Below, one piece after another: positions 37,836 through 47,841 of a stretch of 64,000 nt of DNA. Each line of letters starts with the position of its first letter. The first letter of the stretch is position 1. Source of the DNA: Saprospiraceae bacterium (GTDB lineage Bacteria > Bacteroidota > Bacteroidia > Chitinophagales > Saprospiraceae); assembly GCA_024103005.1 (NCBI GenBank), contig JAGFJA010000010.1, positions 1-64,000 of the forward strand. The letters are read 5' to 3'. The position numbers and the translations under genes were made by a program. The notes under the pieces are model-generated. The model made no database searches. It had not been told where the DNA came from and worked only from the letters and a program-made list of their open reading frames with translations.

Positions 37836-39455
37836 ATGAAAAACAACATATATAAAAGAGGGCTTCAATTAAAGGATGGTATTTTACACGAAGAAGACCA
37901 CATTGAATATTCCCGCAGACGATTTATAAAATCCTTTGGTCTGGCCGGTGGTGTTGGATTTATGCTGGGAAAACTTCCAATAAGTGTTGCGAGTCTTACC
38001 AGATGGTCTATGCCTCCTATCCTGGAAAAATCTGACAGAATTCTAATTCTGATAAGATTAAAAGGCGGAAATGATGGCATCAATACCATTATACCACTCG
38101 ATCAATTATCAGCGTATCACAATGCAAGACCTACCCTGGGATTTGCCGACGAAGAAATGATAAATCTGAATGATCAGATTGCCATGAATCCGTATATGGT
38201 TGAATTGAAGAGACTTTGGGATGATGGAATGATGAAGGTTATTCAGGGAGTCGGCTATCCTGAACAAAACATGTCACACTTCAGATCAACTGATATCTGG
38301 GCAAGTGCTTCAGATAGTGACAAGTTAGTTAACTCAGGTTGGATAGGCCGGTATGTCGAAGATATCTTTCCGAATTATGTAGAGGACACACCTATTTATC
38401 CTCCGGCTATTCAAATAGGTGGCGGAAGCTCTCTTCTATTTACCGGAGAACAGGTTGATAAGTTAGGTTTTGAAGCATTTTCAGCAGAACAAATATCTGA
38501 ATTAGCTGCAAGTGGACAGGTTCACTCATTAGATAATCTTCCGGCATGTTCATATGGGGACCAGTTGAAATACATCCGAATAATGACAAACTCTACTTAC
38601 AAGTTTGTAGAATCATTGAAAGCAGCCTACGATCTTGGTTCTGAATCATCCTTGCCTTATGAAGATGCTGATTTTCCTCAGGCTTTAAAGATTATCGCCA
38701 GGCTTATAAAAGGAGGATTAAAAACTAAAATTTATGTCGTAGAGTTGGATGGATTTGACACCCATGCAAATCAAATTCCTACCCATGAAATGCTGTGGAA
38801 GCAATTCTCCGGTGGCGTGAATAATTTTTACAAAGATTTTGAAGGCACTACCTATGAAGACAAGATTCTAACCGTAACATTTTCTGAATTCGGCCGACGG
38901 GTGCAACAAAATGATGGACCCGGTACTGACCATGGTGCCGCAAGTGTTATGCTGGCGTTTGGAAAATGCCTTGAAGGTAATGGTACCCTGGGTAAATATC
39001 CGAGTCTGACTGAATTAGACGACAATGACAATTTGGTCTTTAATGTAGATTTCAGGCACATATATAGTACGTTGTTTACAGAATGGCTTTGCCTGGAAGA
39101 TGACCACAGCGATGCCATTCTATTCAAGGATTTCGGTGATCCACTTGATTTCGGTTTTATGTGCCAAGAAGTTTCATCAGTCAATAAAAGACCTAAGTCA
39201 AGCTACAGTCATTTTGCTTCTTATGGGCTTGGAGATGTATTTATAAATTATACCATCCCTAAAGACACCATGGTAATGGTCGAACTTATATCTATGGATG
39301 GGAAAGCCATCTTACTAGACAGACCAATGTTAAAAAAAGCCGGAACATACCAGATACCGGTTAAACAAAGCCAAAGAAAATTAATGCCGGGAGCTTATGT
39401 TTATCGAATACGCATAACCGGAGCTGAATTTTCCGGCAAACTGATTTTACATTAA
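37836..39455 (+). CDS. DUF1501 family protein with Tat-like signal and T9SS-like tail
   Basis: DUF1501 proteins are alkaline-phosphatase/sulfatase-fold proteins of unknown activity. The 539 residues show a twin-arginine motif SRRRFIK (about 26-32) followed by a hydrophobic stretch (GLAGGVGFMLG), the family motifs KGGNDGINTIIP (about 74-85) and SEFGRRVQQNDGPGTDHGAA (about 350-369), and a C-terminal region (about 465-539) ending PGAYVYRIRITGAEFSGKLILH that looks like a T9SS type A sorting domain. It forms a pair with DUF1800. Combining Tat and T9SS signals would be uncommon. Confidence 0.87.
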   Translation: MKNNIYKRGLQLKDGILHEEDHIEYSRRRFIKSFGLAGGVGFMLGKLPISVASLTRWSMPPILEKSDRILILIRLKGGNDGINTIIPLDQLSAYHNARPTLGFADEEMINLNDQIAMNPYMVELKRLWDDGMMKVIQGVGYPEQNMSHFRSTDIWASASDSDKLVNSGWIGRYVEDIFPNYVEDTPIYPPAIQIGGGSSLLFTGEQVDKLGFEAFSAEQISELAASGQVHSLDNLPACSYGDQLKYIRIMTNSTYKFVESLKAAYDLGSESSLPYEDADFPQALKIIARLIKGGLKTKIYVVELDGFDTHANQIPTHEMLWKQFSGGVNNFYKDFEGTTYEDKILTVTFSEFGRRVQQNDGPGTDHGAASVMLAFGKCLEGNGTLGKYPSLTELDDNDNLVFNVDFRHIYSTLFTEWLCLEDDHSDAILFKDFGDPLDFGFMCQEVSSVNKRPKSSYSHFASYGLGDVFINYTIPKDTMVMVELISMDGKAILLDRPMLKKAGTYQIPVKQSQRKLMPGAYVYRIRITGAEFSGKLILH

Positions 39456-39520
39456 TAATGAAATATCTCAGGTAAGTAATATTCTACCATTATATATTAA
39501 AAAAAATATGATATTATAAT

Positions 39521-39528
39521 TATCTTTG
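39521..39528 (+). promoter_or_regulatory. Candidate -7 box for recR
   Basis: The plus strand reads TATCTTTG followed by C, a full match to TAnnTTTG, 46 bases before the recR ATG. No clear -33 TTG precedes it. Confidence 0.5.
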
Positions 39529-39574
39529 CAGAGTTTATATTAGACTGTATTGTCATAATTCAGAAAATTACTGC

Positions 39575-40201
39575 ATGAAATATTCTTCTCAATTAATTGA
39601 GAAAGCTGTCGAATCCTTTAGCTCATTACCCGGAATTGGTAAAAAGAGTGCATTGCGATTGGCATTATACTTATTAAATAAGGATCCGGAATGGGTACGG
39701 TCTTTTTCCGATTCATTTGTTCGGTTGAGAAATGAATTGAAAGAATGTGAAGAATGTCACAATTTAGGAGATGACACTGAGTGCTCCGTCTGCAAAGACA
39801 AACATCGCAATCAGGATATAATCTGTGTTGTTGAATCAATCAGGGATCTGATGGCCATTGAAGAAACAAGGCACTTTAACGGATTGTACCATGTGATTGG
39901 AGGGCTTATTTCACCTATTGACGGTATCGGACCTGATCAATTGAATATTGACGATTTAGCAGACAGGATTCAAAAAAGGAATATAAAGGAAGTTGTTATG
40001 GCCATCAGCCCAAATATAGAGGGCGAAACAACGATGTTTTACCTGTCTAAAAAATTGAAATCATTGAATGTCAAAATTTCTACCATAGCCAGGGGCATCA
40101 GCTTTGGAGGTGAATTGGAGTACGCTGACGAAATTACCCTTGGCAGATCTATTCTATCCCGGATACCTTATATGCTATATGATGCTGAAACATCTGCATA
40201 A
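39575..40201 (+). CDS. recR: Recombination mediator protein RecR
   Basis: RecR works with RecO and RecF to load RecA on gapped DNA. The 208 residues contain the N-terminal helix-hairpin-helix (FSSLPGIGKKSALRLALYLL, 15-34), a Cys4 zinc finger (C58, C61, C70, C73), and a Toprim domain beginning ICVVESIRDLMAIEET. Length and start are typical. It is a single gene with no partner; recB, recC and recD lie about 4-12 kb downstream on the other strand. Confidence 0.96.
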   Translation: MKYSSQLIEKAVESFSSLPGIGKKSALRLALYLLNKDPEWVRSFSDSFVRLRNELKECEECHNLGDDTECSVCKDKHRNQDIICVVESIRDLMAIEETRHFNGLYHVIGGLISPIDGIGPDQLNIDDLADRIQKRNIKEVVMAISPNIEGETTMFYLSKKLKSLNVKISTIARGISFGGELEYADEITLGRSILSRIPYMLYDAETSA

Positions 40202-40504
40202 GGTGTTATTTATCAGACAAAGTTAAATTGCTGGTATTGTCGGTTATGCTTAGAAAATATAGGTCTGGTCTATTCCACTTACTGAGAATTATTTATTAAT
40301 ATATAATAAGTTATTTATCAATATTATATTCGCAATATTAAAAAATAAGCATTAAGTTTTTCTTTTTAAATGTTCAAATCTTTGGAATTTAGTTCAAAAT
40401 AAATAATTTTGGACTACGTAGAATATTCTGAATATTTACTCATTTTCCCCAATACCTATTGACCACCAAGGCAATACCATTGTCTGATAATAAAATATTC
40501 AATC
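40202..40504. other. Intergenic region between recR and the antiporter gene
   Basis: This 303-base AT-rich spacer holds the antiporter promoter (40381-40411). No reading frame or convincing terminator is seen after recR. Confidence 0.5.
40381..40411 (+). promoter_or_regulatory. Promoter of the cation/proton antiporter gene
   Basis: TTTG (40381-40384), 19 bases, then TAATTTTG (40404-40411): a full match to the Bacteroidota consensus in both elements and spacing. It lies 93 bases before the start codon, implying a leader of about 85 bases. Confidence 0.62.
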
Positions 40505-42661
40505 ATGTTTGAGTTTTTTCAAAGTTTTGCACACGAATTTGAATTACCGCTTAAAAATCCGGTACTGATTTTTTCTCTGGTTCTTCTTATTATATTGTTA
40601 TCTCCCATTTTACTTCGTAAACTGAACATTCCGGGTATCATTGGGTTGATTCTTTCAGGTGTATTAGTAGGTCCGCATGGATTAAATTTATTGGCAAAGA
40701 ATTCAGCTGTTGAATTATTTTCCACGATTGGACTCCTCTACATCATGTTTATTGCAGGGTTGGAGCTTGATTTGAATGAGTTTAAAGCCAATCGGAATAA
40801 AAGTCTTGCCTTTGGGTTTTTTACCTTTATTATCCCATTAGCGTTAGGATACCCGGTATGTTTTTATTTATTGGGTTATGATTTCAATGCCAGTTTTTTG
40901 ACAGCAAGTATGTTTGCCACGCATACCTTAGTAGCCTACCCTATTGTCAGCAGGTTGGGTGTGTCTAAAAATCAGGCAGTTGCGATAACAGTCGGGGGAA
41001 CCATATTGACGGATACAGCAGTATTGATTATTCTGGCAGTAATTATGGAGAACAGCAAAGGTAGCCTGAACCAGGAATTCTGGATAAGACTGGGCATCTC
41101 ACTTGCCATTTTTTCGGCAATAATGTTCCTGTTGATTCCCAAAATAGCAAAATGGTTTTTCCGAAAGTTGGAAAGCGAAAAACATTCACATTACATTTTT
41201 GTGCTTTCAGTTGTTTTTTTTGCTGCCTTCCTGGCAGAAGTTGCCGGTATAGAAGCCATCATCGGTGCATTCGTTGCCGGACTGGCCCTTAATAAGCTGA
41301 TACCTCATTCTTCTGCTTTAATGAACAGGATTGAGTTTATCGGCAATTCGCTTTTTATCCCATTCTTTTTAATCAGCGTAGGGATGCTGGTAGATATTAG
41401 GGTTATTATGAGCGGTCCGGAAGCTTTAATCGTAGCTGCTGCACTGACCATAGTAGCCGTTTCTGGCAAATGGCTTGCAGCTCTTGTAACACAGTTGGTA
41501 TTTAAATATACAGGCGCACAGAGGCAACTCATTTTCGGGCTCAGCGGTGCACATGCCGCTGCCACATTAGCCGTAATTCTGGTTGGTTATAAGGCAAACG
41601 TGCTGGATGAAAATATCCTGAACGGAACGGTTATCCTCATACTAATAACTTGTATAATCGCTTCATTTGCAACAGAAAAGGCATCTAAAAAAATAATTAA
41701 ATACAACGAAGGTGACAACTTTGAAGTAGTTATACCAAGCGAGATGGAAGACGAACACATCCTTTTACCGATTGCAAATGTCGAGAATATAGACAAACTC
41801 CTTGAGTTATCAATTTATTTAAAGGATAAAAAGTCAGTAAATCCTATTTCTATCTTATCGGTTGTCTCAAACAATGATGAAGCTGAAATCAACATCGTTA
41901 AGGCAAGAAATAAATTGGAGAACTTTGTTAAACAGGCATCTGCCTTTGAAACCAAAGTTAATATCATCACGACCATCGATTACAATGCAGCCAGTGGAAT
42001 TGCACGAATTGCAAAGGAAATTATGGCAGATATAATCGTCCTTGGATGGCCAAGAAAAGCCGGACTCATCGATAAAATAGTCGGCGAAAAAGTAAACAGC
42101 ATATTAGTTAATACTGATAAGAGCGCTTATGTCTGCCACCTTGAAAAACCTTTAGAGTTGCATAAGAAAATTTCAGTGGCAGCACCACCATTGGCGGAAC
42201 ATGAAAAAGGATTTGAACATTGGTTGACTAAAATAGTTAAGTTGTCACAGGAGTTTACGGTTAGTGTAGAATTCTATTGTGATATGATAACCGAGAAAGC
42301 CATTTTGAAAGCAATAAAACAGTTAAAACTTAACGGATCATTCCTATTTAAGAGATTTACCGACTGGGACGAGTTTTTAATACTGGCGAGAGATATCCAT
42401 CCTGAAGATTTATTTATATTGGTATCTGCAAGAAAAGGCGCACCGTCTCACATGACCGTCCTGGAAAGTTTACCTATTAAGCTGGAGAAGCATTTTGCCT
42501 CATTTAGCAGGATAATCATTTATCCGCAACAATACAATCAGAATCACGTTATCGAGAGATTTGAAGACATTTCAGCCGAACCACTAAATAAGAGTATTGA
42601 AACCATTCAAAAGCTTGGTAAGAAAATCGGTGAAATATTTAAGGGCGAAGAAGTTAAATAA
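40505..42661 (+). CDS. Kef-type cation:proton antiporter (CPA2) with universal stress domains
   Basis: This 718-residue inner-membrane antiporter exchanges Na+ or K+ for protons. Residues about 17-385 form the Na_H_Exchanger domain with about 12 helices (NIPGIIGLILSGVLVGPHGLNLL near 38-60; VGGTILTDTAVLII; AGIEAIIGAFVAGLALN). The cytoplasmic C-terminus (about 410-700) looks like two universal-stress-protein-type domains, the first with DIIVLGWPRKAG. No KTN/RCK domain is evident, so regulation probably goes through the USP part. It stands alone with its own promoter. Confidence 0.9.
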   Translation: MFEFFQSFAHEFELPLKNPVLIFSLVLLIILLSPILLRKLNIPGIIGLILSGVLVGPHGLNLLAKNSAVELFSTIGLLYIMFIAGLELDLNEFKANRNKSLAFGFFTFIIPLALGYPVCFYLLGYDFNASFLTASMFATHTLVAYPIVSRLGVSKNQAVAITVGGTILTDTAVLIILAVIMENSKGSLNQEFWIRLGISLAIFSAIMFLLIPKIAKWFFRKLESEKHSHYIFVLSVVFFAAFLAEVAGIEAIIGAFVAGLALNKLIPHSSALMNRIEFIGNSLFIPFFLISVGMLVDIRVIMSGPEALIVAAALTIVAVSGKWLAALVTQLVFKYTGAQRQLIFGLSGAHAAATLAVILVGYKANVLDENILNGTVILILITCIIASFATEKASKKIIKYNEGDNFEVVIPSEMEDEHILLPIANVENIDKLLELSIYLKDKKSVNPISILSVVSNNDEAEINIVKARNKLENFVKQASAFETKVNIITTIDYNAASGIARIAKEIMADIIVLGWPRKAGLIDKIVGEKVNSILVNTDKSAYVCHLEKPLELHKKISVAAPPLAEHEKGFEHWLTKIVKLSQEFTVSVEFYCDMITEKAILKAIKQLKLNGSFLFKRFTDWDEFLILARDIHPEDLFILVSARKGAPSHMTVLESLPIKLEKHFASFSRIIIYPQQYNQNHVIERFEDISAEPLNKSIETIQKLGKKIGEIFKGEEVK

Positions 42662-42754
42662 TTACATCTCCGACTTTTTTCTATACAACCTAAAAAACAG
42701 TAAAATGATTAAACTTTTCTTATTTTGATGCATTCTAAATAAGAAATCAAAATC

Positions 42755-42780
42755 AAGAATCAATAAAGATTCTATTTTTT
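42755..42780 (+). terminator. Possible weak terminator after the antiporter gene
   Basis: AGAATC (42756-42761), a 6-base loop and GATTCT (42768-42773) are followed by ATTTTTT. The stem is short and AT-rich, and lies about 95 bases past the stop codon. Confidence 0.35.
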
Positions 42781-42810
42781 ATAACTTATTAATTATTTTA
42801 CTTTAACGAT

Positions 42811-43230
42811 ATGAAAAAACATACAGCCAGTGCACTTTGGCAAGGTTCAATTAAAGAAGGAAATGGCACAATTTCGACCAGAAGTAAGGTTCTGGAAAGC
42901 AGCAACTATTCATTTGGCAGCAGATTCGGAGACGATCCGGCTACAAATCCGGACGAACTTCTGGCTGCGGCACATGCCGGATGCTATGTAATGGCTTTAA
43001 GTCTAATATTGGGAGAAGCAGGTTTTACGCCTGAAAAATTAGGTGCTAAAGCCGAGATAACTATGGACCCGTCCATTTTATCAATAACACAATCCCACAT
43101 TAAGTTAAAAGGAAAAATTCCGGGAATAAGTCAGGAAAAATTTTTAGAATGTGCCAATGCAGCAAAAGAAAGCTGCCCAATCAGCAAGGCCCTTAACATT
43201 CCGATAAGCCTGGATGCAACCTTAGAATAA
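42811..43230 (+). CDS. OsmC family peroxiredoxin
   Basis: This 139-residue protein reduces organic hydroperoxides with thiols. The two redox cysteines are visible: C58 in AAAHAGCYVMAL and C122 in AKESCPISKAL; an extra Cys is at 114. The N-terminal ALWQGSIKEGNGTISTRS and length match the OsmC subgroup closely, more than Ohr. It is followed after 28 bases by an AhpD-like gene on the same strand, forming a likely peroxide-defence pair. Confidence 0.93.
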   Translation: MKKHTASALWQGSIKEGNGTISTRSKVLESSNYSFGSRFGDDPATNPDELLAAAHAGCYVMALSLILGEAGFTPEKLGAKAEITMDPSILSITQSHIKLKGKIPGISQEKFLECANAAKESCPISKALNIPISLDATLE

Positions 43231-43258
43231 TCTATAAAAAAATCAAAAAAATTCTTGT

Positions 43259-43594
43259 ATGGAACAAAACAATGAAATGTACCCCAAAGCAACAGCCGAA
43301 TCGGCAAAAAAGAAAGCTGAGTTAGCTCCTGAACAAATCGAAACCTGGCGCAAATTCAGTCATTCGGTATTTAACCGGGGTGTACTGGATAAAAAAACTA
43401 AACAATTGATTGCGGTAGCTGTAGCACATGTGACGCAATGCCCCTACTGCATCAAGGGTCACGTACCTCAAGCAATGAAGGAAGGAGCTACAAAGGCTGA
43501 AATAATGGAAGCTATTTGGGTTGCTGCCGAGATGCGTGCAGGCGCTGCTTACGCACATGCAAATATCGCCCTGGAAGCAATGGGCGATGAATAA
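43259..43594 (+). CDS. Carboxymuconolactone decarboxylase family protein (AhpD-like)
   Basis: This 111-residue protein has the AhpD-like motif CPYCIKGH (C61, C64, H68) that gives alkylhydroperoxidase or disulfide-reductase activity in this family, followed by EIMEAIWVAAEMRAGAAYAHA. It most likely supports peroxide reduction together with OsmC just upstream. True carboxymuconolactone decarboxylases lack this CxxC, so that activity is unlikely here. Confidence 0.9.
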   Translation: MEQNNEMYPKATAESAKKKAELAPEQIETWRKFSHSVFNRGVLDKKTKQLIAVAVAHVTQCPYCIKGHVPQAMKEGATKAEIMEAIWVAAEMRAGAAYAHANIALEAMGDE

Positions 43595-43600
43595 AATTAA

Positions 43601-43629
43601 TTTGAAACGTTGACCTGCTTTTATTTTTG
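43601..43629 (+). promoter_or_regulatory. Candidate promoter of the SDR gene
   Basis: TTTG (43601-43604) and TATTTTTG (43622-43629) are 17 bases apart, slightly closer than the usual 19-21. The -7 box lies 28 bases before the SDR start. Confidence 0.4.
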
Positions 43630-43657
43630 TTATCGCAGATTGTTTTAAATAAAATAG

Positions 43658-44374
43658 ATGGATTTAAAAGGTAAGACAGCAATTGTTACCGGAGCGACAA
43701 AAGGTCTGGGCGAGGCTATTTCTATGGCGTTAATTGAAAAAAGTGCCATTGTTTATGGTTTAGGGAGGGATCAAAAGGCATTAGAGACGATTGAAAGAAA
43801 AGCGGGTCAGCATTTTCACGCTGTTAAATTGGATATTAGCGTTGAAGAAGATGTGAAAAAATGGTTCACTCAAGAATTTGAAGGGAAAGCCGGCCCTGAT
43901 ATTCTTATAAATAATGCAGGGGTGGGAAGCTTTGCAAAGATTGAGGAGACTGCGACCGGTGACTGGCTAAAAATGATAAATACAAATATCAATGGTCTCT
44001 TTTTTATGACTCAAAACGCAGTTTCATTCATGAAGATTAAAAGTAATCATTGCCATATTATTAATATTGGTTCTATCCTTGGGACTGTTGGCAGAGCAGA
44101 AAGCTCGGGATATTGCGCCACCAAGTTTGGTGTAAGAGGATTTAGTGAATCCATATTTTTAGAGTTGAGGAAATATAATATCAAGGTAACATGTGTCAAT
44201 CCCGGCTCCATCGAAACGAATTTTTTCAAAGACAGCGGTGTGGAGGCTCATCACAATATGCTTCAGACCAGCGATATAGCCGATACTATTATTCATATTT
44301 TAGAAACCCCGGACAATATGTTAATCGATGAAATTACTATCAGACCGCTTAATCCCAAAGCTCCTTCGTCCTGA
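43658..44374 (+). CDS. Short-chain dehydrogenase/reductase (SDR) family oxidoreductase
   Basis: This 238-residue classical SDR has the cofactor motif TGATKGLGEA (11-20), NNAG (85-88), and the catalytic Ser139, Tyr152 and Lys156 (YCATK). It resembles the 3-oxoacyl-ACP reductase/FabG-like group used in many pathways, but the substrate cannot be told. Arg38 of GLGRD after the second strand suggests NADPH preference, which is inference. It converges on recB with a 26-base gap. Confidence 0.9.
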   Translation: MDLKGKTAIVTGATKGLGEAISMALIEKSAIVYGLGRDQKALETIERKAGQHFHAVKLDISVEEDVKKWFTQEFEGKAGPDILINNAGVGSFAKIEETATGDWLKMINTNINGLFFMTQNAVSFMKIKSNHCHIINIGSILGTVGRAESSGYCATKFGVRGFSESIFLELRKYNIKVTCVNPGSIETNFFKDSGVEAHHNMLQTSDIADTIIHILETPDNMLIDEITIRPLNPKAPSS

Positions 44375-44400
44375 ATGCATACATCTCAGTGTACTAAGGC

Positions 44401-47400
44401 TTAAATATTGGGATTCAATATTTCGTGTAATCTTTTGATATACTCACCCGACGGCTTATCGGTAAATATTCCTGAACCGGCATCTGCCCTTACTCCCCGG
44501 ATAAAAAAGTATATAATCCCTCCGAAATCTCTTTCGTAATTATAGCCTTCACCCAGTCTTTGTGAGAGGTATTTATCGGCTGCAAGGGTATAAATAAGAT
44601 ACTGGAGATTGTACTGATGCTCTACCATCGCCTGTTGCAATTTTACCTCTTCATAGTCACTTAAATCACAACCCAGGTAATTTGATTTCCAGTCGAGGAT
44701 ATAGTATTTGGAACCGTATTGGAATATCAGGTCAATAAATCCAACCATCATGCCATTTAAAGTATTGAATTTGTCTGTTATTTGAGCGTTATACTTATAT
44801 TCCCTGAGCAGCGGATTGAGCATTTTAACTATTTCTACATCACCTATCGGGAAATTAAACTCTACTTCATGAATACATTGATCTTGCGGCACGTCCTTTA
44901 AATAAAAACTAACATTATCCATCTGTATCCTGGCATGCATGATGTGATGAAGCATCTGAGAAATTTCCCCGATATAGCTTTGGTCTTTGGAATCAAATAA
45001 GCTAAGCATCCGCTGTTCATATTCACTTATACTGGATAAATCCCGATAATCTTTGGCAAACCGGACTTTTTCAAGCAATTGGTGTAGCCGTGTTCCGGGA
45101 TCTGCACCTCTGGGCAATACATTAAATATGAAATGATTATATTCATCTTCCTGCACTGCTATTGGAGCAGATAATAAATCATGCTCCATACGTAGAGAAG
45201 AATAACTGTATAATTCCCAGTCAGACTTACTTTGAATAAGAGCATGCAGGGGTAAATCTATTTCTCGAATTGAAGAATTTTCCTGTTCAAAATGGTGAAG
45301 TTCTACCGGGAAATGATCGAAAGTGATATTCTTTGTCACATTCTCCACATCACCGATTGATTTGAGCATATTCAATAAGGCTCCTTGTTTTGCATTATTG
45401 GAAAAACTAATATTGCAATAATATACAGCCCTCGTCATTGCGACATAAACCAATCTGCAATTTTCCTGATATTCATTTCGTATGTAATAATTCAAATATT
45501 TCGGCTCAAAGGAATTATCCGGTTTTTTATAAACTATTATCTTTCTTCCCTGACCATCCTTTGCTTCAATAAAGGATAAGTCTTGTTTTATTTCTTGATT
45601 TAAACCATGGACTAAAACTATCGGGAACTCAAGCCCTTTGGATTTATGGGCTGTAATAAGTGTTACAGAATTTCGGTCACTTTCAATGCGTAAAAGGGAA
45701 TCATCTGATTCACCTTGATTAGATTTATTTTTTTTATTTTTCTTAAGCCATAAAATCAAATCTTGTGGAGTGGATCCATTTCTGTATTCGTAGTCATGAA
45801 TTAATTCGGCCAATTGGATGACATTAGAAAGAATACGTTGTGTAGATGGCTGTTTAGTAAAATACGGATATATACTAAAATCGTTAAATAGCTTAGTAAG
45901 TGCATGATATGCCCCTTTTTCAAACATCACCTTTTTGTATTCATTGAATAATTCAATCAGACTGATTTCCTCAAAGTTGGCGACAGGCATGATATCATTG
46001 CTTAAAATTTTATAAACTCTATGGACAAACGTCATAAAAAGAGCACTTTTGATTCTGTTCAAATCATTGTGGACCATAGCTTCCATAATCAGAATCAAAT
46101 CATCTGCTTCCCTGCTTTGAAATACTGAGTTTGATTGCAGAGAAACAGATGGTATATTACGATCTGAAAGAATATTTTTAAATTTCTGCAAGGTATCATT
46201 GTCCCGGGTAAGAACAGCTATATCACTTGGTTGTACCGGTCGCTTATTGTCCTTATCCAAAACCAGTTCGTATCGACTCTCCGGATTTAACAATTGACCA
46301 ATTAAATTGACTATATTTTCAACTGCTTTCTCTTTAGATGACAATTCTGAAAAAGTAAGACATTCTGTTATTTCTATTCCGTTTTTAAGCAATCCTTTCT
46401 CGTTATCATTTGTCTTTACCTTCTGATATTTTATGGAAGCATTCTCAGAATCTTCATATCCGAAGGCAATGTCACCAACTGCCTGATAAAAATTATTAAC
46501 GGAATTAATCATATTTCGGGATGATCTGAAATTTGTATCCATGGTATATTGCTTTGCTATCGACCTTCCTGCATGGAGGTAACTTTCTACGTCAGCATTC
46601 CTGAATGAGTATATACTTTGTTTCGGATCTCCTATTAAAAAAAGGATATTGTCCTGATTGGCAGAAGGACCTACAAACAATTCTCTAAATATTTGAAACT
46701 GAATAAAATCCGTATCCTGAAATTCATCAATCAATACAGCAGAGAATTTTTGTTGGATAAGTTGTATTAATCTGGAATTCTTTTCCTGAACTATAGATTG
46801 ATGAAGGTTTAAAATAAGTGCATCAAAGGTCAATACATTGGCATTGAAAATTGCATCCTTTAGTCGGGGCAAATATATTTTTACTCCCTTCACCATCAGA
46901 TAATGTGATAATTCAATTTTCTTACTTTTCAGTTTCTCAGATTCTTCAATTTGCCTCAAAAGCATAGACCATATAGAGGATTTGAAGGTGGGGATATAAT
47001 CTGATATGCCTTTTGTAGCCCGGGCTAAAACTTTACTTAGAAGTTCATCTTTCCGGATTGGAACACTAATTTTTGTTATCCTTTTGATACCATTGTAATC
47101 ATCAATAATCTGATTGAAATTGAGATTAAGTTCATTTTGAATTTCCTGCTCAATTGAATCAAGGTTTTCTAGTATTGAAGTTATTTCATAAATCAATCCT
47201 GAAATTTTTTCCGTAATATCCTCAATAAATTTATCAAAATCTAACAGATAGACTTCTCCAAGTCCTTTTTTCAAAAAATGTGATATATCGTTCTTTAAAT
47301 TCTTGAGTTCTTTTATATCAAATATTTCCGGTGGCAAAAGGGATAGTTCTTTTCTCCAAAATTCATTTGTGTACAAGTCTATGTAGGCAGAAACATCATT

Positions 47401-47841
47401 TTGGAGTTCCGCCATAAAATTTTGTTTTGTTTCGAAGGCAAAATCATTCAACATTTTCTGACAAAACCCGTGAATCGTGAATATACCTGCGTCATCTATA
47501 GATTGAATTGCCAATTTAAGCCTATTGATAACCTCATCTTTGGCATCATAACCAGAACAAAGTGCCCTGATTAATTCGTTGTCACCTTTGGCATTCGGAT
47601 TTATCATATAATTAAGTGCCTCGGATATAAATGAGCGTATTCGTTCTTTCAGCTCGGCGACGGCTGAATTGGTAAATGTGACTACAAGAAGATTTTCAAT
47701 GGCAATTTTCTTTTCAATCAAAAGCCTAAGAACCAGAATTGCAATAGAGAATGTCTTTCCTGTACCTGCACTTGCCTCAATGAGATTTTGACCTTCAAGC
47801 TTAACATTCAAAACATCGAAGGTCTCTTTCGCCCTATTCAT
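44401..47841 (-). CDS. recB: Exodeoxyribonuclease V subunit beta (RecB)
   Basis: RecB is the 3'-5' helicase and nuclease subunit of RecBCD, which processes DNA double-strand ends. The 1146 residues show Walker A ASAGTGKT (23-30), the UvrD-type motif II VLIDEFQDTD, motif VTLITAHKSKGLEFPIVLVHG, and the C-terminal nuclease with GFIDLIF (Asp about 1037) and DWKSN (Asp about 1050, Lys about 1052). All nuclease residues appear intact. It overlaps recC by 8 bases and is the last gene of the recD-recC-recB operon. Confidence 0.95.
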   Translation of the reverse strand: MNRAKETFDVLNVKLEGQNLIEASAGTGKTFSIAILVLRLLIEKKIAIENLLVVTFTNSAVAELKERIRSFISEALNYMINPNAKGDNELIRALCSGYDAKDEVINRLKLAIQSIDDAGIFTIHGFCQKMLNDFAFETKQNFMAELQNDVSAYIDLYTNEFWRKELSLLPPEIFDIKELKNLKNDISHFLKKGLGEVYLLDFDKFIEDITEKISGLIYEITSILENLDSIEQEIQNELNLNFNQIIDDYNGIKRITKISVPIRKDELLSKVLARATKGISDYIPTFKSSIWSMLLRQIEESEKLKSKKIELSHYLMVKGVKIYLPRLKDAIFNANVLTFDALILNLHQSIVQEKNSRLIQLIQQKFSAVLIDEFQDTDFIQFQIFRELFVGPSANQDNILFLIGDPKQSIYSFRNADVESYLHAGRSIAKQYTMDTNFRSSRNMINSVNNFYQAVGDIAFGYEDSENASIKYQKVKTNDNEKGLLKNGIEITECLTFSELSSKEKAVENIVNLIGQLLNPESRYELVLDKDNKRPVQPSDIAVLTRDNDTLQKFKNILSDRNIPSVSLQSNSVFQSREADDLILIMEAMVHNDLNRIKSALFMTFVHRVYKILSNDIMPVANFEEISLIELFNEYKKVMFEKGAYHALTKLFNDFSIYPYFTKQPSTQRILSNVIQLAELIHDYEYRNGSTPQDLILWLKKNKKNKSNQGESDDSLLRIESDRNSVTLITAHKSKGLEFPIVLVHGLNQEIKQDLSFIEAKDGQGRKIIVYKKPDNSFEPKYLNYYIRNEYQENCRLVYVAMTRAVYYCNISFSNNAKQGALLNMLKSIGDVENVTKNITFDHFPVELHHFEQENSSIREIDLPLHALIQSKSDWELYSYSSLRMEHDLLSAPIAVQEDEYNHFIFNVLPRGADPGTRLHQLLEKVRFAKDYRDLSSISEYEQRMLSLFDSKDQSYIGEISQMLHHIMHARIQMDNVSFYLKDVPQDQCIHEVEFNFPIGDVEIVKMLNPLLREYKYNAQITDKFNTLNGMMVGFIDLIFQYGSKYYILDWKSNYLGCDLSDYEEVKLQQAMVEHQYNLQYLIYTLAADKYLSQRLGEGYNYERDFGGIIYFFIRGVRADAGSGIFTDKPSGEYIKRLHEILNPNI

